Shown here piece after piece: positions 44,124 to 52,717 of a stretch of DNA of 64,000 bases. The notes under the pieces were generated by a model. That model was not told the DNA's origin and did no database searches. It was given only the letters and a program-made list of their open reading frames with translations. The translations under genes were made by a program, and so were the position numbers. Every line of letters starts with the position of its first letter. The stretch's first letter is position 1. The stretch is from Paenibacillus_I sp035510375 (GTDB lineage Bacteria > Bacillota > Bacilli > Paenibacillales > Paenibacillaceae): the NCBI RefSeq assembly GCF_035510375.1, contig NZ_DATKHG010000072.1. One strand, written 5' to 3'.

Positions 44124-44661
44124 CCCCCCTTATCTCCGCCAGTTTCTTCCGTGCGTGGAAAAGTCTCGATTTAACGGTGCCTTCGCTGACGCCCAGCAGT
44201 TCGGCCATCTCTTTCATGGACAACTGATGGTGGGCGAACAGGATGACCGCTTCCCTGTATTTATGAGGCAGCTTCAAAACTTGCTTCCACATGTCGTTCA
44301 CCGCCATCGTCTCAATGACCTCGCCCTCCGCGGAACGGCCCGTCGCCTGCTCCTTGAAAACGTCGACCAGCGTCACCTTGCGCAGAAAGGCCGACTTGCG
44401 GTAATCGAGCACCATATTGCGGGTAATGGCGAGCAGCCATGTCTTGATGGAAGATTCGCAGCGAAACGTATGAAGATTACGGTAAGCTTTGATGAAAACC
44501 TCTTGCGTGATATCGTCGGCCTGGTCCCACTTGCGCGTCATGCTGAAGGCGAAATTCCACACGTCCTTCCCGTAGGTTGACATCAAATCGTTCCAAACCG
44601 CTCTGCGGTCCGTATCGTCGCTCATATATTTCAAATACTCGAACCGGGATTCGGAGTGCAA
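44098..44661 (-). CDS. ECF sigma factor
   Basis: A 187-residue sigma-70 family factor with only regions 2 and 4: DQADDITQEVFIKAYRNL (core binding and -10 melting) and LSMKEMAELLGVSEGTVKSRLFHARKKL (helix-turn-helix for the -35). The start is taken as TTG 44661, five bases after AGAGGTGG; GTG 44670 overlaps that site and ATG 44625 has none. It overlaps the membrane anti-sigma gene. A canonical ECF promoter lies just upstream, implying autoregulation. Confidence 0.93.
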   Translation of the reverse strand: MHSESRFEYLKYMSDDTDRRAVWNDLMSTYGKDVWNFAFSMTRKWDQADDITQEVFIKAYRNLHTFRCESSIKTWLLAITRNMVLDYRKSAFLRKVTLVDVFKEQATGRSAEGEVIETMAVNDMWKQVLKLPHKYREAVILFAHHQLSMKEMAELLGVSEGTVKSRLFHARKKLAEIRGDDGDGLEG

Positions 44662-44683
44662 GATGGCCACCTCTAATTCATTG

Positions 44684-44709
44684 GACGACAGGCGTCCGAT
44701 TTGGGTTCA
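44684..44709 (-). promoter_or_regulatory. ECF-type promoter of the sigma/anti-sigma operon
   Basis: Minus-strand TGAACCC (44703-44709), 15 bases, CGTC (44684-44687), the AAC / CGTC pattern of ECF promoters, about 25 bases upstream of the sigma gene start. Confidence 0.7.
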
Positions 44710-44818
44710 ATCATGCCGTCTCGGAACCCTCATCTAATTATCCGCGAAGCGGCTGTTAAATTCCATAAAGAAATCATAAAAAAATACAGCCTTCTCCGCG
44801 ACCGTCTTCCAAACTCCG

Positions 44819-45253
44819 TTACTTCACAACCAGCACCGGTATTTTCGCATGCTGCACGACATGCTGGCTCACGCTGCCCAGAACGAACTCCCGCAGCTTG
44901 CCGAGCCCTCTGCTGCCGAGCACGATCAGATCGCAGCCTCGCTCCTCGGCCAGCTCAAGCACCATTTTCGCCGGCGTTCCGATGTGCATCTCGGCCGCGG
45001 CCCGCACGACCGCCGACGTCTTCCGCTCCGCATCCGCCACAATCGCCTCGGCTCTCTCAACCGCCAGCGTCTCCATCGCCGCCGTCGGCGCGAACAGCAT
45101 GTCACCCGTCATGACAGGCGCCAGATTCAGAATATGAACCACCGTCAGCTTCGTTCCCCCGCCGCAAGCCTCCACCAGCCCGACGGCTTTCTCGAGCGCT
45201 TTCACTGCCTGCTTCGACCCGTCGTACGCGACCAGGATATGCCGAAAAAGCAT
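44819..45253 (-). CDS. Universal stress protein (UspA family)
   Basis: A 144-residue single-domain Usp. The ATP-binding motif G-2X-G-9X-G-S is present in GSRGLGKLREFVLGSVS, with AYDGS at the N terminus and a long Ala/Glu helix between. ATP-binding Usps act in general stress and energy shortage. The gene lies alone, facing the ECF operon, with GGGGGGATT before the ATG. Confidence 0.9.
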   Translation of the reverse strand: MLFRHILVAYDGSKQAVKALEKAVGLVEACGGGTKLTVVHILNLAPVMTGDMLFAPTAAMETLAVERAEAIVADAERKTSAVVRAAAEMHIGTPAKMVLELAEERGCDLIVLGSRGLGKLREFVLGSVSQHVVQHAKIPVLVVK

Positions 45254-45371
45254 GACAATCCCCCCATTATCGTTCTCTCTCTATTATAAATCGCCATCGC
45301 GGAAAGGTGTGTGCCTTTTCGCTCATCCCGAACGACTTCGATAGAAGCTCTCCCACCGCTCTTGCCGTTGA

Positions 45372-45406
45372 CAACGAAAGAACCGCCCGCAAAGCCGCGG
45401 ACGGTT
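45372..45406 (-). terminator. terminator after the 53-residue gene
   Basis: Minus-strand AACCGTCCGC / GCGGGCGGTT with loop GGCTTT, then CTTTCGTT. Confidence 0.75.
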
Positions 45407-45423
45407 GTTTCTTTGTTCGTTTC

Positions 45424-45585
45424 TTATCGTGAAATGTTCGGGCTGTCGGCATTGGAACCGCGTTTGTCCTCCCAGTTCTCCGCTTGCGGCTCGATGTCCT
45501 GGCCTTTCCTGATCTTGCGCTCCTGCTCTTCCGAGTTGTTCTCCCGGTCCTGCTTGCGCACATCCTTGCCGTCGAGATTCGCCAT
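45424..45585 (-). CDS. Small hydrophilic protein of unknown function
   Basis: A 53-residue protein, about half of it Asp, Glu, Lys, Arg, Asn and Gln (KDVRKQDRENNSEEQERKI), with no hydrophobic segment and probably disordered. It resembles small acidic/basic mixed proteins made during stress or sporulation, but no family was recognised. Support for translation is good: GAAGGAGG lies eight bases before ATG 45585 and a terminator follows the stop. Confidence 0.65.
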   Translation of the reverse strand: MANLDGKDVRKQDRENNSEEQERKIRKGQDIEPQAENWEDKRGSNADSPNISR

Positions 45586-45652
45586 GGTGATCGCCTCCTT
45601 CGTCGCGGCCATACTTGTACTTACCCCGCCGCGGCGCGGCTATAACGACCCG

Positions 45653-46531
45653 CTATCCCTTGTACCGCATGACCGGCCAACCGCGGATCCCGGGCTTCAC
45701 CGCGAAAATCCCGCCCGCCAGCGGCTGCTTGTCCGCCTCCTCTTCGGTGAGGCCCGCCCGCGCCGTCGTAATGTAAAGCTCGTCCAGCTCCTCGCCGCCG
45801 AACGTACAGGAGGTGACGTTCGCAACCGGCAAACGGACGATAGCCAACTTCTCTCCGGTAGACGGATTCCAACGGGACACCTGCCAGCCTCCCCAGTGGG
45901 CCACCCACAGCATGCCTTCCCTGTCGATCGTCATGCCGTCCGGACCGCCCTCTCCTTCCGGGATAGAGACGACCGTCCGCCGGTTCGAGATTTCACCCGT
46001 CAGGCCGTTGTAGTCGAACGCGCTGACGACCCGGGTCGGCGTGTCGATATAATACAGAGTGTTGCCGTCCGCATTCCAGGCCAGCCCGTTCGAGCAGACA
46101 ACGCCCGACAACCGCTTCGTGACAAGGCCTTCCGGATCAAGCGTGAACAAGGCGGCGAGCTGCTCGTTGCCGACGTTGATCGAGCCGGCCCAGAATCTGC
46201 CTTGCGGGTCGCATTTGCCGTCGTTCATGCGCATCGGACGGTCCGAATCGTCCCACTTGCGCGCGATAAGCGCCGGGTTGATCGACGCTTCCCAATCAAA
46301 CCGGTAGAAACCGTCTTCCAATGCCAGAATCCACGAGCCGTCCTCGGCCGGAACGGCCGCTCCCGCTTTCAGCGGCAGCTCATAGAGCCGCCGGCCTCCG
46401 TCCGACGGCCGGTAACGGTGAAGATGACAGCCCTCGATATCGATCCAAATCAGCTCGCCGAGCCGTTCATCCCATACCGGCCCTTCCGCCAATTCGGCTT
46501 TTGCGTCAATGACGCAGGATGCTTCGAACAT
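45653..46531 (-). CDS. SMP-30/gluconolactonase family protein
   Basis: A 292-residue six-bladed beta-propeller. The metal ligands of the family are visible: the Glu in AELAEGPVWDE, Asn in SNGLAWNADG and Asp in GGPDGMTID, with NDGKCDPQGRFWAG forming the substrate lid. Relatives hydrolyse sugar lactones such as gluconolactone; the exact substrate is unknown. ATG 46531 follows GGGAGG by about 12 bases; an in-frame ATG ten codons upstream overlaps that site. Confidence 0.9.
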   Translation of the reverse strand: MFEASCVIDAKAELAEGPVWDERLGELIWIDIEGCHLHRYRPSDGGRRLYELPLKAGAAVPAEDGSWILALEDGFYRFDWEASINPALIARKWDDSDRPMRMNDGKCDPQGRFWAGSINVGNEQLAALFTLDPEGLVTKRLSGVVCSNGLAWNADGNTLYYIDTPTRVVSAFDYNGLTGEISNRRTVVSIPEGEGGPDGMTIDREGMLWVAHWGGWQVSRWNPSTGEKLAIVRLPVANVTSCTFGGEELDELYITTARAGLTEEEADKQPLAGGIFAVKPGIRGWPVMRYKG

Positions 46532-46673
46532 TTCCAAATCATTTCCTCCCCACTGTCGCATGCTAGCGATAAACTTCCGCGCCGACTGTCGGCGGACCCG
46601 ACTACCCCCATCGCAAGCCTATATGTTCTTTAACCGCAAAAAACCGGCTGCACTCCCCGCCCGCCGGCTTTCG

Positions 46674-46712
46674 GGAAAAGACCGCCCTGGGTCATCGGAC
46701 CTGCCGGGCGGT
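46674..46712 (-). terminator. terminator after a chemoreceptor gene
   Basis: Minus-strand ACCGCCC / GGGCGGT with an 18-base loop and CTTTT tail; a second weaker hairpin (CCGGC/GCCGG with a T run) follows near 46640-46672. Confidence 0.7.
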
Positions 46713-46725
46713 GCGGCCATTTCGC

Positions 46726-48474
46726 TCAAACCTTGAACTTCCCGATCATCGTCTGCAGCTCCTCCGAGAGGACGTTCAACGCGTCCATGCCGGCCATCAT
46801 CTCCTGAACGCCGGCATGCTGCTCCTCGGTATGCGCGTACACGTTGCGCGAGCCGGCCGCCGTCTGCTGCGCGACCCGGTCGATGGAGCGGATCGCATTC
46901 ACGGCGGAGTCCGATTGCTCCGCCAGCCGGCCGGCTTGCTCGGACACCCGTCCGATCTGCTCCGCAACTTCCACAACCGCTTTCCGAATGCGGGAGAACG
47001 CCTCGCCCGCCTGGTTGACCTTCAACAGGCCGTCGGCCACTTCGTTCGAACCGGCCCGCGCCGCCTCCACGACCAGGTCCGTTTCGGCGCGGACGCTTTC
47101 GACCAGCTGCGACACTTCCTCCGCCGCCCGGCCCGTCTGGAACGACAGCTTGCGCACCTCCTCGGCCACCACCGCGAACCCTCTGCCCGCCTCCCCGGCT
47201 CTCGAAGCCTCAATCGATGCGTTAAGCGCCAGCATCTGCGTTTGCCGCGAAATATTGCCGATCAAGGCGGCAGTCTCGACGATCTGCCCGGAACGGGCGC
47301 CGAGCCGGTGTATGAATTCGCCCAGATCGTTCATTTGCCGCTGTATGGCGTTCATCTGCGCAACGGTCGACGCCACGGTCCGCTCGCCGGCAACCGTTTC
47401 CTGCAGCGCATGCGACGACCGGCGGTCCGCCGTATCCGCCAGCCCGGCGATCTCGCCCACGCCGAACGTCATCTGTTCGACGGTCGAAACCCCCAGCTCT
47501 ACGCTTCGGACCTGCTCCTCCGTACCGACGGATATCTCTCCCATAATGGCGGAAATCTGCTCGGAGGATTGCATGAAATGTCCCGAATGGCGGCGCAGCT
47601 TCTCCGCCGAAGAAGAGACCCTTCCGGCATGCATGCCCAGATCGCCGATCATACGGTGCCAGTTGGTTTTCATACCGTTGAAGGCGGAAGCCAATTCGCG
47701 AATCTCATCCCGGTTGCGCACCTCGACGGAAGCCACGGTCAAGTCGCCCGCGGCCATTTCGCCCACGGCCCGCACCATCGTCCTCATCGGTTTGACGATA
47801 AGCCTGGACAGGAGGAAACCGATCAAAAGCGCGATGACCAAGACGGCGCCGCTGGTCAAAATCAGGATATTGACGGTAGCCGCCGCTTCCTTCCGGTGCC
47901 GCGTCAGTTCCAGGTCGAGCGCCGCTTTCTCCGTCTCAAGCAGCTGCCGCGCCGCCTGGTTCATCGTGTCGGTCAACGGTACGGACCACATGAGCGCTTC
48001 CGTCTTGGCCAGGTCCGGCCGCTTCTGGTTCACATAATCCGTCACCTTGGCAAGCAGCCGCTTGAACGTTTCGTTGGAATCCGCAAGCGAGCGAACCGCC
48101 TTTTCTTTCTCGTCGCCCATGCCGGCGCTTGCCATCGCCCCGATCCGCGCGCCAAGCTGACCGTTAACCTCCGCGAGCCGCTGCTCTTTATCGGCCGACG
48201 GCTCTACGAGGTAACCGAACAGCAGGCTGCTTTGAAGCTGCGTATCCGTCGCAATGGCGGACACCCGTTCGATCGTTTCGGTTTGCCTGTTCAACAAGGA
48301 CGAATAATTGCGGTCCATCCGCTCGAGAAAAGAATAAGCGATCCCGCCCGTCGCGCCGACCAGCAGCGACACCGCCAAAAAAGCCGCCGTCAGCTTCCGG
48401 CCGAGCGAGAAACGAACCGATAACTTGCCGGTACCCCCTGCCTTGTGTCCCACACGCCCTATTCCTTTCCCCAA
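46726..48474 (-). CDS. Methyl-accepting chemotaxis protein
   Basis: A 582-residue chemoreceptor. A ~140-residue four-helix-bundle sensor lies between membrane segments at about 28-48 and 203-223, followed by HAMP (IVKPMRTMVRAVGEMAAGDLT) and the signalling hairpin with ISRQTQMLALNASIEASRAGEAGRGFAVVAEEVRKL. The tip keeps the CheA/CheW contact residues. It is monocistronic with its own terminator. The N-terminal ~20 residues are basic and Gly-rich; a later start at MGKGI's downstream positions is possible. Confidence 0.95.
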   Translation of the reverse strand: MGKGIGRVGHKAGGTGKLSVRFSLGRKLTAAFLAVSLLVGATGGIAYSFLERMDRNYSSLLNRQTETIERVSAIATDTQLQSSLLFGYLVEPSADKEQRLAEVNGQLGARIGAMASAGMGDEKEKAVRSLADSNETFKRLLAKVTDYVNQKRPDLAKTEALMWSVPLTDTMNQAARQLLETEKAALDLELTRHRKEAAATVNILILTSGAVLVIALLIGFLLSRLIVKPMRTMVRAVGEMAAGDLTVASVEVRNRDEIRELASAFNGMKTNWHRMIGDLGMHAGRVSSSAEKLRRHSGHFMQSSEQISAIMGEISVGTEEQVRSVELGVSTVEQMTFGVGEIAGLADTADRRSSHALQETVAGERTVASTVAQMNAIQRQMNDLGEFIHRLGARSGQIVETAALIGNISRQTQMLALNASIEASRAGEAGRGFAVVAEEVRKLSFQTGRAAEEVSQLVESVRAETDLVVEAARAGSNEVADGLLKVNQAGEAFSRIRKAVVEVAEQIGRVSEQAGRLAEQSDSAVNAIRSIDRVAQQTAAGSRNVYAHTEEQHAGVQEMMAGMDALNVLSEELQTMIGKFKV

Positions 48475-48645
48475 ACATGCAGTTGTACAAGAAAGTATAG
48501 CAGGATTCGGAAGAAAATCGATGAAATATCGTGCGGTTTTTCTCGAAAATCGTCATGTCTTTGAACGAACGGCTCCGTCAGAAGTACGAGCTCGGGCACG
48601 GGCGTTCCGCTGTTAGAGGTCAAAAATCTCCGCAAGGAGTTTCAT

Positions 48646-49596
48646 TTGGGCAAGGGCCGTACGTTGAAGGCCGTCAGCGACGTCAGCTTCTCGATCCGCC
48701 AGGGCGAGACACTCGGCGTGGTGGGCGAATCCGGCTGCGGCAAATCGACCGTGGGCCGCACCCTGCTCCGCCTGTATGAGCCTACCGCCGGCGAAGCTTA
48801 CTTCAACGGAACCGACATCTACAAGCTTTCGCCGGGCAAGCTGAAGAATTTGCGGCGAGACATGCAGATGATCTTCCAGGATCCGTACGCATCGCTCAAT
48901 CCGCGCATGACCGTGATGGACATCATCGGCGAGGCGCTCGACATCCACAGGCTGGCGGCCGGACGCGCGGCCCGAAAAGCGCGTGTCGGCGAGCTGCTGC
49001 AGCTGGTCGGATTGAACGCTGACCATGCGAACCGCTATCCGCATGAATTTTCCGGCGGACAGCGGCAGCGCATCGGAATCGCGCGGGCGCTTGCGGTCAA
49101 TCCGAAGTTCATGATTTGCGACGAGCCGATCTCCGCGCTGGACGTGTCGATCCAGGCCCAGATCGTCAACCTGCTGAAGGAGCTCCAACGCGAAATGGGC
49201 TTGACCTACCTGTTCATCGCGCACGATCTGTCGATGGTCAAATATATCAGCGACCGCGTAGCCGTCATGTATCTCGGCAAGCTCGTGGAGCTGGCGGACA
49301 GCGACCTCGTGTACACCGGTCCGCTGCATCCGTATACGCGCGCGCTGCTGTCGGCGGTACCGATTCCCGACCCGAACGCCGAAGCGCGGAAAAAGCGGAT
49401 CGTCATCAAGGGCGACCTGCCGAGCGCGATCAACCCGCCGAGCGGCTGCCCGTTCCGCACCCGCTGCCCGCTCGCGCGCGGCATCTGCGCCGAGGAAATG
49501 CCGCCGCTCGCCGAGCATCGGCCCGGCCATTTCGCGGCCTGCCACTTCGCGGGCGAGCCGGTGCCCGAGCAGGACGGCGTCGTGCCGGCCGAATAA
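48646..49596 (+). CDS. Orphan oligopeptide-type ABC ATPase (OppF/DppF-like), start uncertain
   Basis: A nucleotide-binding subunit with Walker A GESGCGKST, Q-loop FQDPYASLNP, signature FSGGQRQRIGIARAL, Walker B FMICDEPISALD, H-loop AHDLS and the OppF C-terminal zone SGCPFRTRCPLA. The frame is open back to 48565 and encodes the usual strand PLLEVKNLRKEF, yet has no start codon there; the only candidate is TTG 48646 with AAGGAG six bases upstream, which would delete that strand. An ATG at 48555 in another frame suggests a one-base frameshift. No permease, OppD or binding protein is adjacent. Confidence 0.75.
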   Translation: MGKGRTLKAVSDVSFSIRQGETLGVVGESGCGKSTVGRTLLRLYEPTAGEAYFNGTDIYKLSPGKLKNLRRDMQMIFQDPYASLNPRMTVMDIIGEALDIHRLAAGRAARKARVGELLQLVGLNADHANRYPHEFSGGQRQRIGIARALAVNPKFMICDEPISALDVSIQAQIVNLLKELQREMGLTYLFIAHDLSMVKYISDRVAVMYLGKLVELADSDLVYTGPLHPYTRALLSAVPIPDPNAEARKKRIVIKGDLPSAINPPSGCPFRTRCPLARGICAEEMPPLAEHRPGHFAACHFAGEPVPEQDGVVPAE

Positions 49597-49608
49597 AGTT
49601 TGCTCGGT

Positions 49609-49653
49609 AAAAGGCTGCTCCGGGGAATTGCTTTCCCTGGAGCGGCCTTTTTT
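49609..49653 (+). terminator. terminator after the ABC ATPase gene
   Basis: AAAAGGC-GCTCC-GGGAA paired with TTCCC-GGAGC-GCCTTTT, loop TTGC, T run. Confidence 0.85.
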
Positions 49654-49842
49654 GCGTGTCGGCGAGAGGAGGCATGATCTTAGGAAGAGTAGAGATCCCA
49701 AAAATAAATACTGTCGAAATACGACCGCGAATGTTGTATGATAAAAGCAACAATACATAAATAGGGCTAATACGCAATCAAAGAGAGGGCGGCGCATCGT
49801 TTTGAAAAGCTTTTCAGATAGAAAAGGGAGGCGTACTTGTTC

Positions 49843-51606
49843 ATGAAAACAGCCACTAAGCTCACCACCATCCTTTCTTATCCGTTGAAAATGTCCGGCT
49901 TGCTTCGCAATCTCAAATTCCGTTCCAAGCTTATGATTTTGAACACGACTGCAATCGTTTTCATTTTTGTCATCGGGTGGGTCGGCTACTACTATACGGC
50001 CGGTATGTCCGCCAACTCCCGCGACCTGTACGAGGAAAGCCTGCTGCCGATAAAATGGCTCAAACAGATTCAAACCACCATGCGGTCGATCGATTCGGCG
50101 TCTCTTGAGACCGTCGTCAGCGACAGCACCAACCGCGTTAAATTATTGAATATGGAGATCGAGAAACAAACCAAGCAAGCCGGCGAACTCATCGCCCAAT
50201 TGCAACAGATCAAAACCGATGCGAATGAACAGATGATGCTCGACTCCTTCCTCGAGCTTTATCCGCAGTACGCTGCATCCTTAAACCGTATGCTGGAGCT
50301 TTCCGGCGGCGGCCAAAAAGCCGAGGCATACGGCGTATACTCCAAAGAGGTATTTCGCATCAAAGACCGGGTGAACAACCTGATCAACGAATTGGCGATG
50401 TACCGGGAGATGCGGGCCGAGCAGTTGAATGCCGATAATGGAAAAGACTACGCAGACGCCTTCCGAATTATTGTCATTGCCGCGGCGGTTGCCGTTGTGC
50501 TGATGATTGCGATCGGCACCGCGATCAACCGCGCCATTACGCACCCGATCCGCGCCCTGCAGCTGCAAATGCAGAAGGCTGCTGCGGGAGACTTGTCCGC
50601 GCGCGGGAATTATCCTTACCGGGACGAAGTCGGCAGTCTCTCGCAGTCGTTCAATGCGATGGTGGACGGGCTCCAAAGCCTGGTTCAGCAGATCAACCTC
50701 AATGCGCAGACCCTTTCCGCCCGGTCGGCGGCGCTGCTGGCCAGCGCGCAGGAGGGATCGAACGCCGCCAATCATATGGCGTCCTCAAGCCAGCTTCTCG
50801 CCGATGAATTCGAGAAGCAGGTCGACGCCGTGTCGCAGGCGAACGGCGCGGTACAGCTAATGAATACGACCATCGTACATATCGAGAATGCGGCGGGCTC
50901 CGTCGCGGTTCTGTCCAAGGATGCCTCCGCCGCATCCCGGGACGGAATGGAATCCGTCGAAGCCATTGCCGGTCAGATGAATGCGGTATCGGCCGCCGTG
51001 CACGGGGCGACGGATACGATCATGGAGCTTAACGAACGAGCGGGAGAGATCGGCAATATCGTGGGCGTCATGAACGAGATCGCCAAGCAGACGAACCTGC
51101 TTGCCCTTAACGCCTCAATCGAGGCGGCAAGAGCCGGCGAGGTCGGACGCGGATTCGCCGTTGTCGCGGGCGAGGTGAAGAAGCTCGCCGAACAGTCCTC
51201 GCGATCCTCGCAGAATATCGAGGAGCTGATCAAGCAAACCCAGGCCGGCATCGTCAGCGCCGCCGCGGCGATGGAGACCGGCACCAGGCAGGTTGAGCAA
51301 GGGCTTGCGGCCACGGCTGCCGTTCAGGAGTCGTTCCACCGGATCGAAACCGCTGTCAATAACGTCCATGTAAAAGCGGAAGACGTCAATGCGGCGGTGC
51401 AGCAGCTGACCGCGAGCAACGATCAGATTCTGGAGGTCATGCGGATGGTCAGCGCGATGTCCGAAACGGGTCTCGGCATTAGCCAGGAGGTATCCGCCGC
51501 GAGCGAGGAGCAGTTCGCCGGCAACGATGAAATCTCGCATTCCGCCGAAGCGCTTTCCGGTATGGCGGTCGAGCTGCAGGCATCGCTGCAGCGGTTCAAG
51601 CTGTAG
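49843..51606 (+). CDS. Methyl-accepting chemotaxis protein with 4HB sensor
   Basis: A 587-residue chemoreceptor. Membrane segments at about 31-53 and 208-230 enclose a four-helix-bundle sensor; HAMP (ITHPIRALQLQMQKAAAGDLSARG) and a signalling domain with IAKQTNLLALNASIEAARAGEVGRGFAVVAGEVKKLAEQ follow. ATG 49843 lies 11 bases after GGGAGG; a TTG at 49837 is five bases from it and equally possible. TCGAAA (49714) 17 bases from TATGAT (49737) is a candidate promoter. It is the third orphan receptor in the window. Confidence 0.95.
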   Translation: MKTATKLTTILSYPLKMSGLLRNLKFRSKLMILNTTAIVFIFVIGWVGYYYTAGMSANSRDLYEESLLPIKWLKQIQTTMRSIDSASLETVVSDSTNRVKLLNMEIEKQTKQAGELIAQLQQIKTDANEQMMLDSFLELYPQYAASLNRMLELSGGGQKAEAYGVYSKEVFRIKDRVNNLINELAMYREMRAEQLNADNGKDYADAFRIIVIAAAVAVVLMIAIGTAINRAITHPIRALQLQMQKAAAGDLSARGNYPYRDEVGSLSQSFNAMVDGLQSLVQQINLNAQTLSARSAALLASAQEGSNAANHMASSSQLLADEFEKQVDAVSQANGAVQLMNTTIVHIENAAGSVAVLSKDASAASRDGMESVEAIAGQMNAVSAAVHGATDTIMELNERAGEIGNIVGVMNEIAKQTNLLALNASIEAARAGEVGRGFAVVAGEVKKLAEQSSRSSQNIEELIKQTQAGIVSAAAAMETGTRQVEQGLAATAAVQESFHRIETAVNNVHVKAEDVNAAVQQLTASNDQILEVMRMVSAMSETGLGISQEVSAASEEQFAGNDEISHSAEALSGMAVELQASLQRFKL

Positions 51607-51609
51607 GAA

Positions 51610-51650
51610 AACGAAAGAGACCGCGCCAAGCGCGGTCTCTTCGTTTTCGT
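51610..51650. terminator. terminator between chemoreceptor and coat gene
   Basis: CGAAAGAGACCGCG CCAAG CGCGGTCTCTTCG followed by TTTTCGTTTG; it serves the plus-strand gene and, less well, the convergent coat gene. Confidence 0.8.
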
Positions 51651-51670
51651 TTGTTCTGCCCGGATTGCGT

Positions 51671-52468
51671 TTATTGCGGCATGGAGCCTTGCGTATTCGC
51701 CCCGCCGTACACCGGTTGTCCGCCTCGAAGGCTTTGATTGTAGAAACCCGCACCTCCGCTTGCGCCGTACGCCCCGGCTCCGTAGCTCTGCGCGCCATTT
51801 CCGCCTTCGCCGTACAGAACGCTGTTAGCTGAGCCGGCATTCAAATTGCCGTTCGTTGCATAACCGCCGTTTGCTCCCATGCCGGATCCCATGTCTTGCA
51901 CGCCGTATTGCGCCTGGAGCGCCTCGCCCGCCGGTTGATAGCGGTGCAGCAACGTTTTCGCCGTGTGGTCCTTGAGGGTCGGAACCTGATACAAGCCCTG
52001 CTCGTTCATGAAGAGGAACACCTCGTAAGCCTGATTCATACAGGTTGCCGCGGAATTCATCATCAGCATGCGAAGGTTGGGGTCTGCGCATTCCAACGCC
52101 GCCGATGAGCAGTTTCTGGCGCCGTTTTTGTGACACAGCAGCATTGCCGTCGCGATCTCCCCGTCATAGAAACGGGCATCCGCCTGCGGTGCGAATTCCG
52201 GAGGATTATGAAGACCATAGCGAATCTGCTGTGGTGTTATCCCCTGGATATTCGTATGGGGAGGAATCGGGGAAAATCCATTGTAATCGTGCGTGTAGTT
52301 CACGATTTCGTTATAAGACCGGATTTCCTCCTGTTGATGGCGAACGATCATATCCATCAGCTGAGGGTTCTTGACTTCCTGTGCATAAAGGTTGAAGTGG
52401 GAGATGCAGTTGATCTTCTCCATCAAAATCTCGTGCGTTTCCATTGACTCGTGCGCACCGAACGGCAT
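51671..52468 (-). CDS. Spore coat protein, CotF family
   Basis: A 265-residue protein. Residues ~8-60 and ~95-160 are the helical CotF bundle (EILMEKINCISHFNLYAQEV, HQQEEIRSYNEIV, ATAMLLCHKNGARNCSSAA), a ferritin-like fold of outer coat proteins. The C-terminal ~80 residues are rich in Gly, Tyr, Asn and Ala (GANGGYATNGN.., YGAGAYGASG) as in self-assembling coat layers. ATG 52468 follows AAAGGAGTG. Regulation was not resolved; a mother-cell promoter is expected in 52469-52620. Confidence 0.88.
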   Translation of the reverse strand: MPFGAHESMETHEILMEKINCISHFNLYAQEVKNPQLMDMIVRHQQEEIRSYNEIVNYTHDYNGFSPIPPHTNIQGITPQQIRYGLHNPPEFAPQADARFYDGEIATAMLLCHKNGARNCSSAALECADPNLRMLMMNSAATCMNQAYEVFLFMNEQGLYQVPTLKDHTAKTLLHRYQPAGEALQAQYGVQDMGSGMGANGGYATNGNLNAGSANSVLYGEGGNGAQSYGAGAYGASGGAGFYNQSLRGGQPVYGGANTQGSMPQ

Positions 52469-52626
52469 TGGTAAATCACTCCTTTGTTTGATAACAGCCA
52501 GAGGATAATATTGCCGGGTGCCACGTCGATTATGCACACGATTTGAAAACCGGAATAAACATTTTTGAATAATACATTCTTATAAACCACACGATAAATC
52601 GCGATCTATTTTGCTAATTTCCAGCC

Positions 52627-52661
52627 GTTACAGTTTACATTCCATGTAACATCTCTATACT
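52627..52661 (+). promoter_or_regulatory. ddh promoter with inverted repeat over the -35
   Basis: TTTACA (52634-52639), 16 bases, TATACT (52656-52661). GTTACA (52627-52632) and TGTAAC (52645-52650) form an inverted repeat that brackets the -35. Confidence 0.6.
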
Positions 52662-52717
52662 TATGAGTTAGGCAAAAGCTATTTCATACGAACAGATCAA
52701 GGAGGACTTTATCAACA

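Noticed and set aside
49705..49731. Sigma-D promoter for the chemoreceptor at 49.8 kb
   Set aside because: TAAA-N15 is followed by ACCGCGAA, only five of eight matches; a sigma-A pair nearby is as good.
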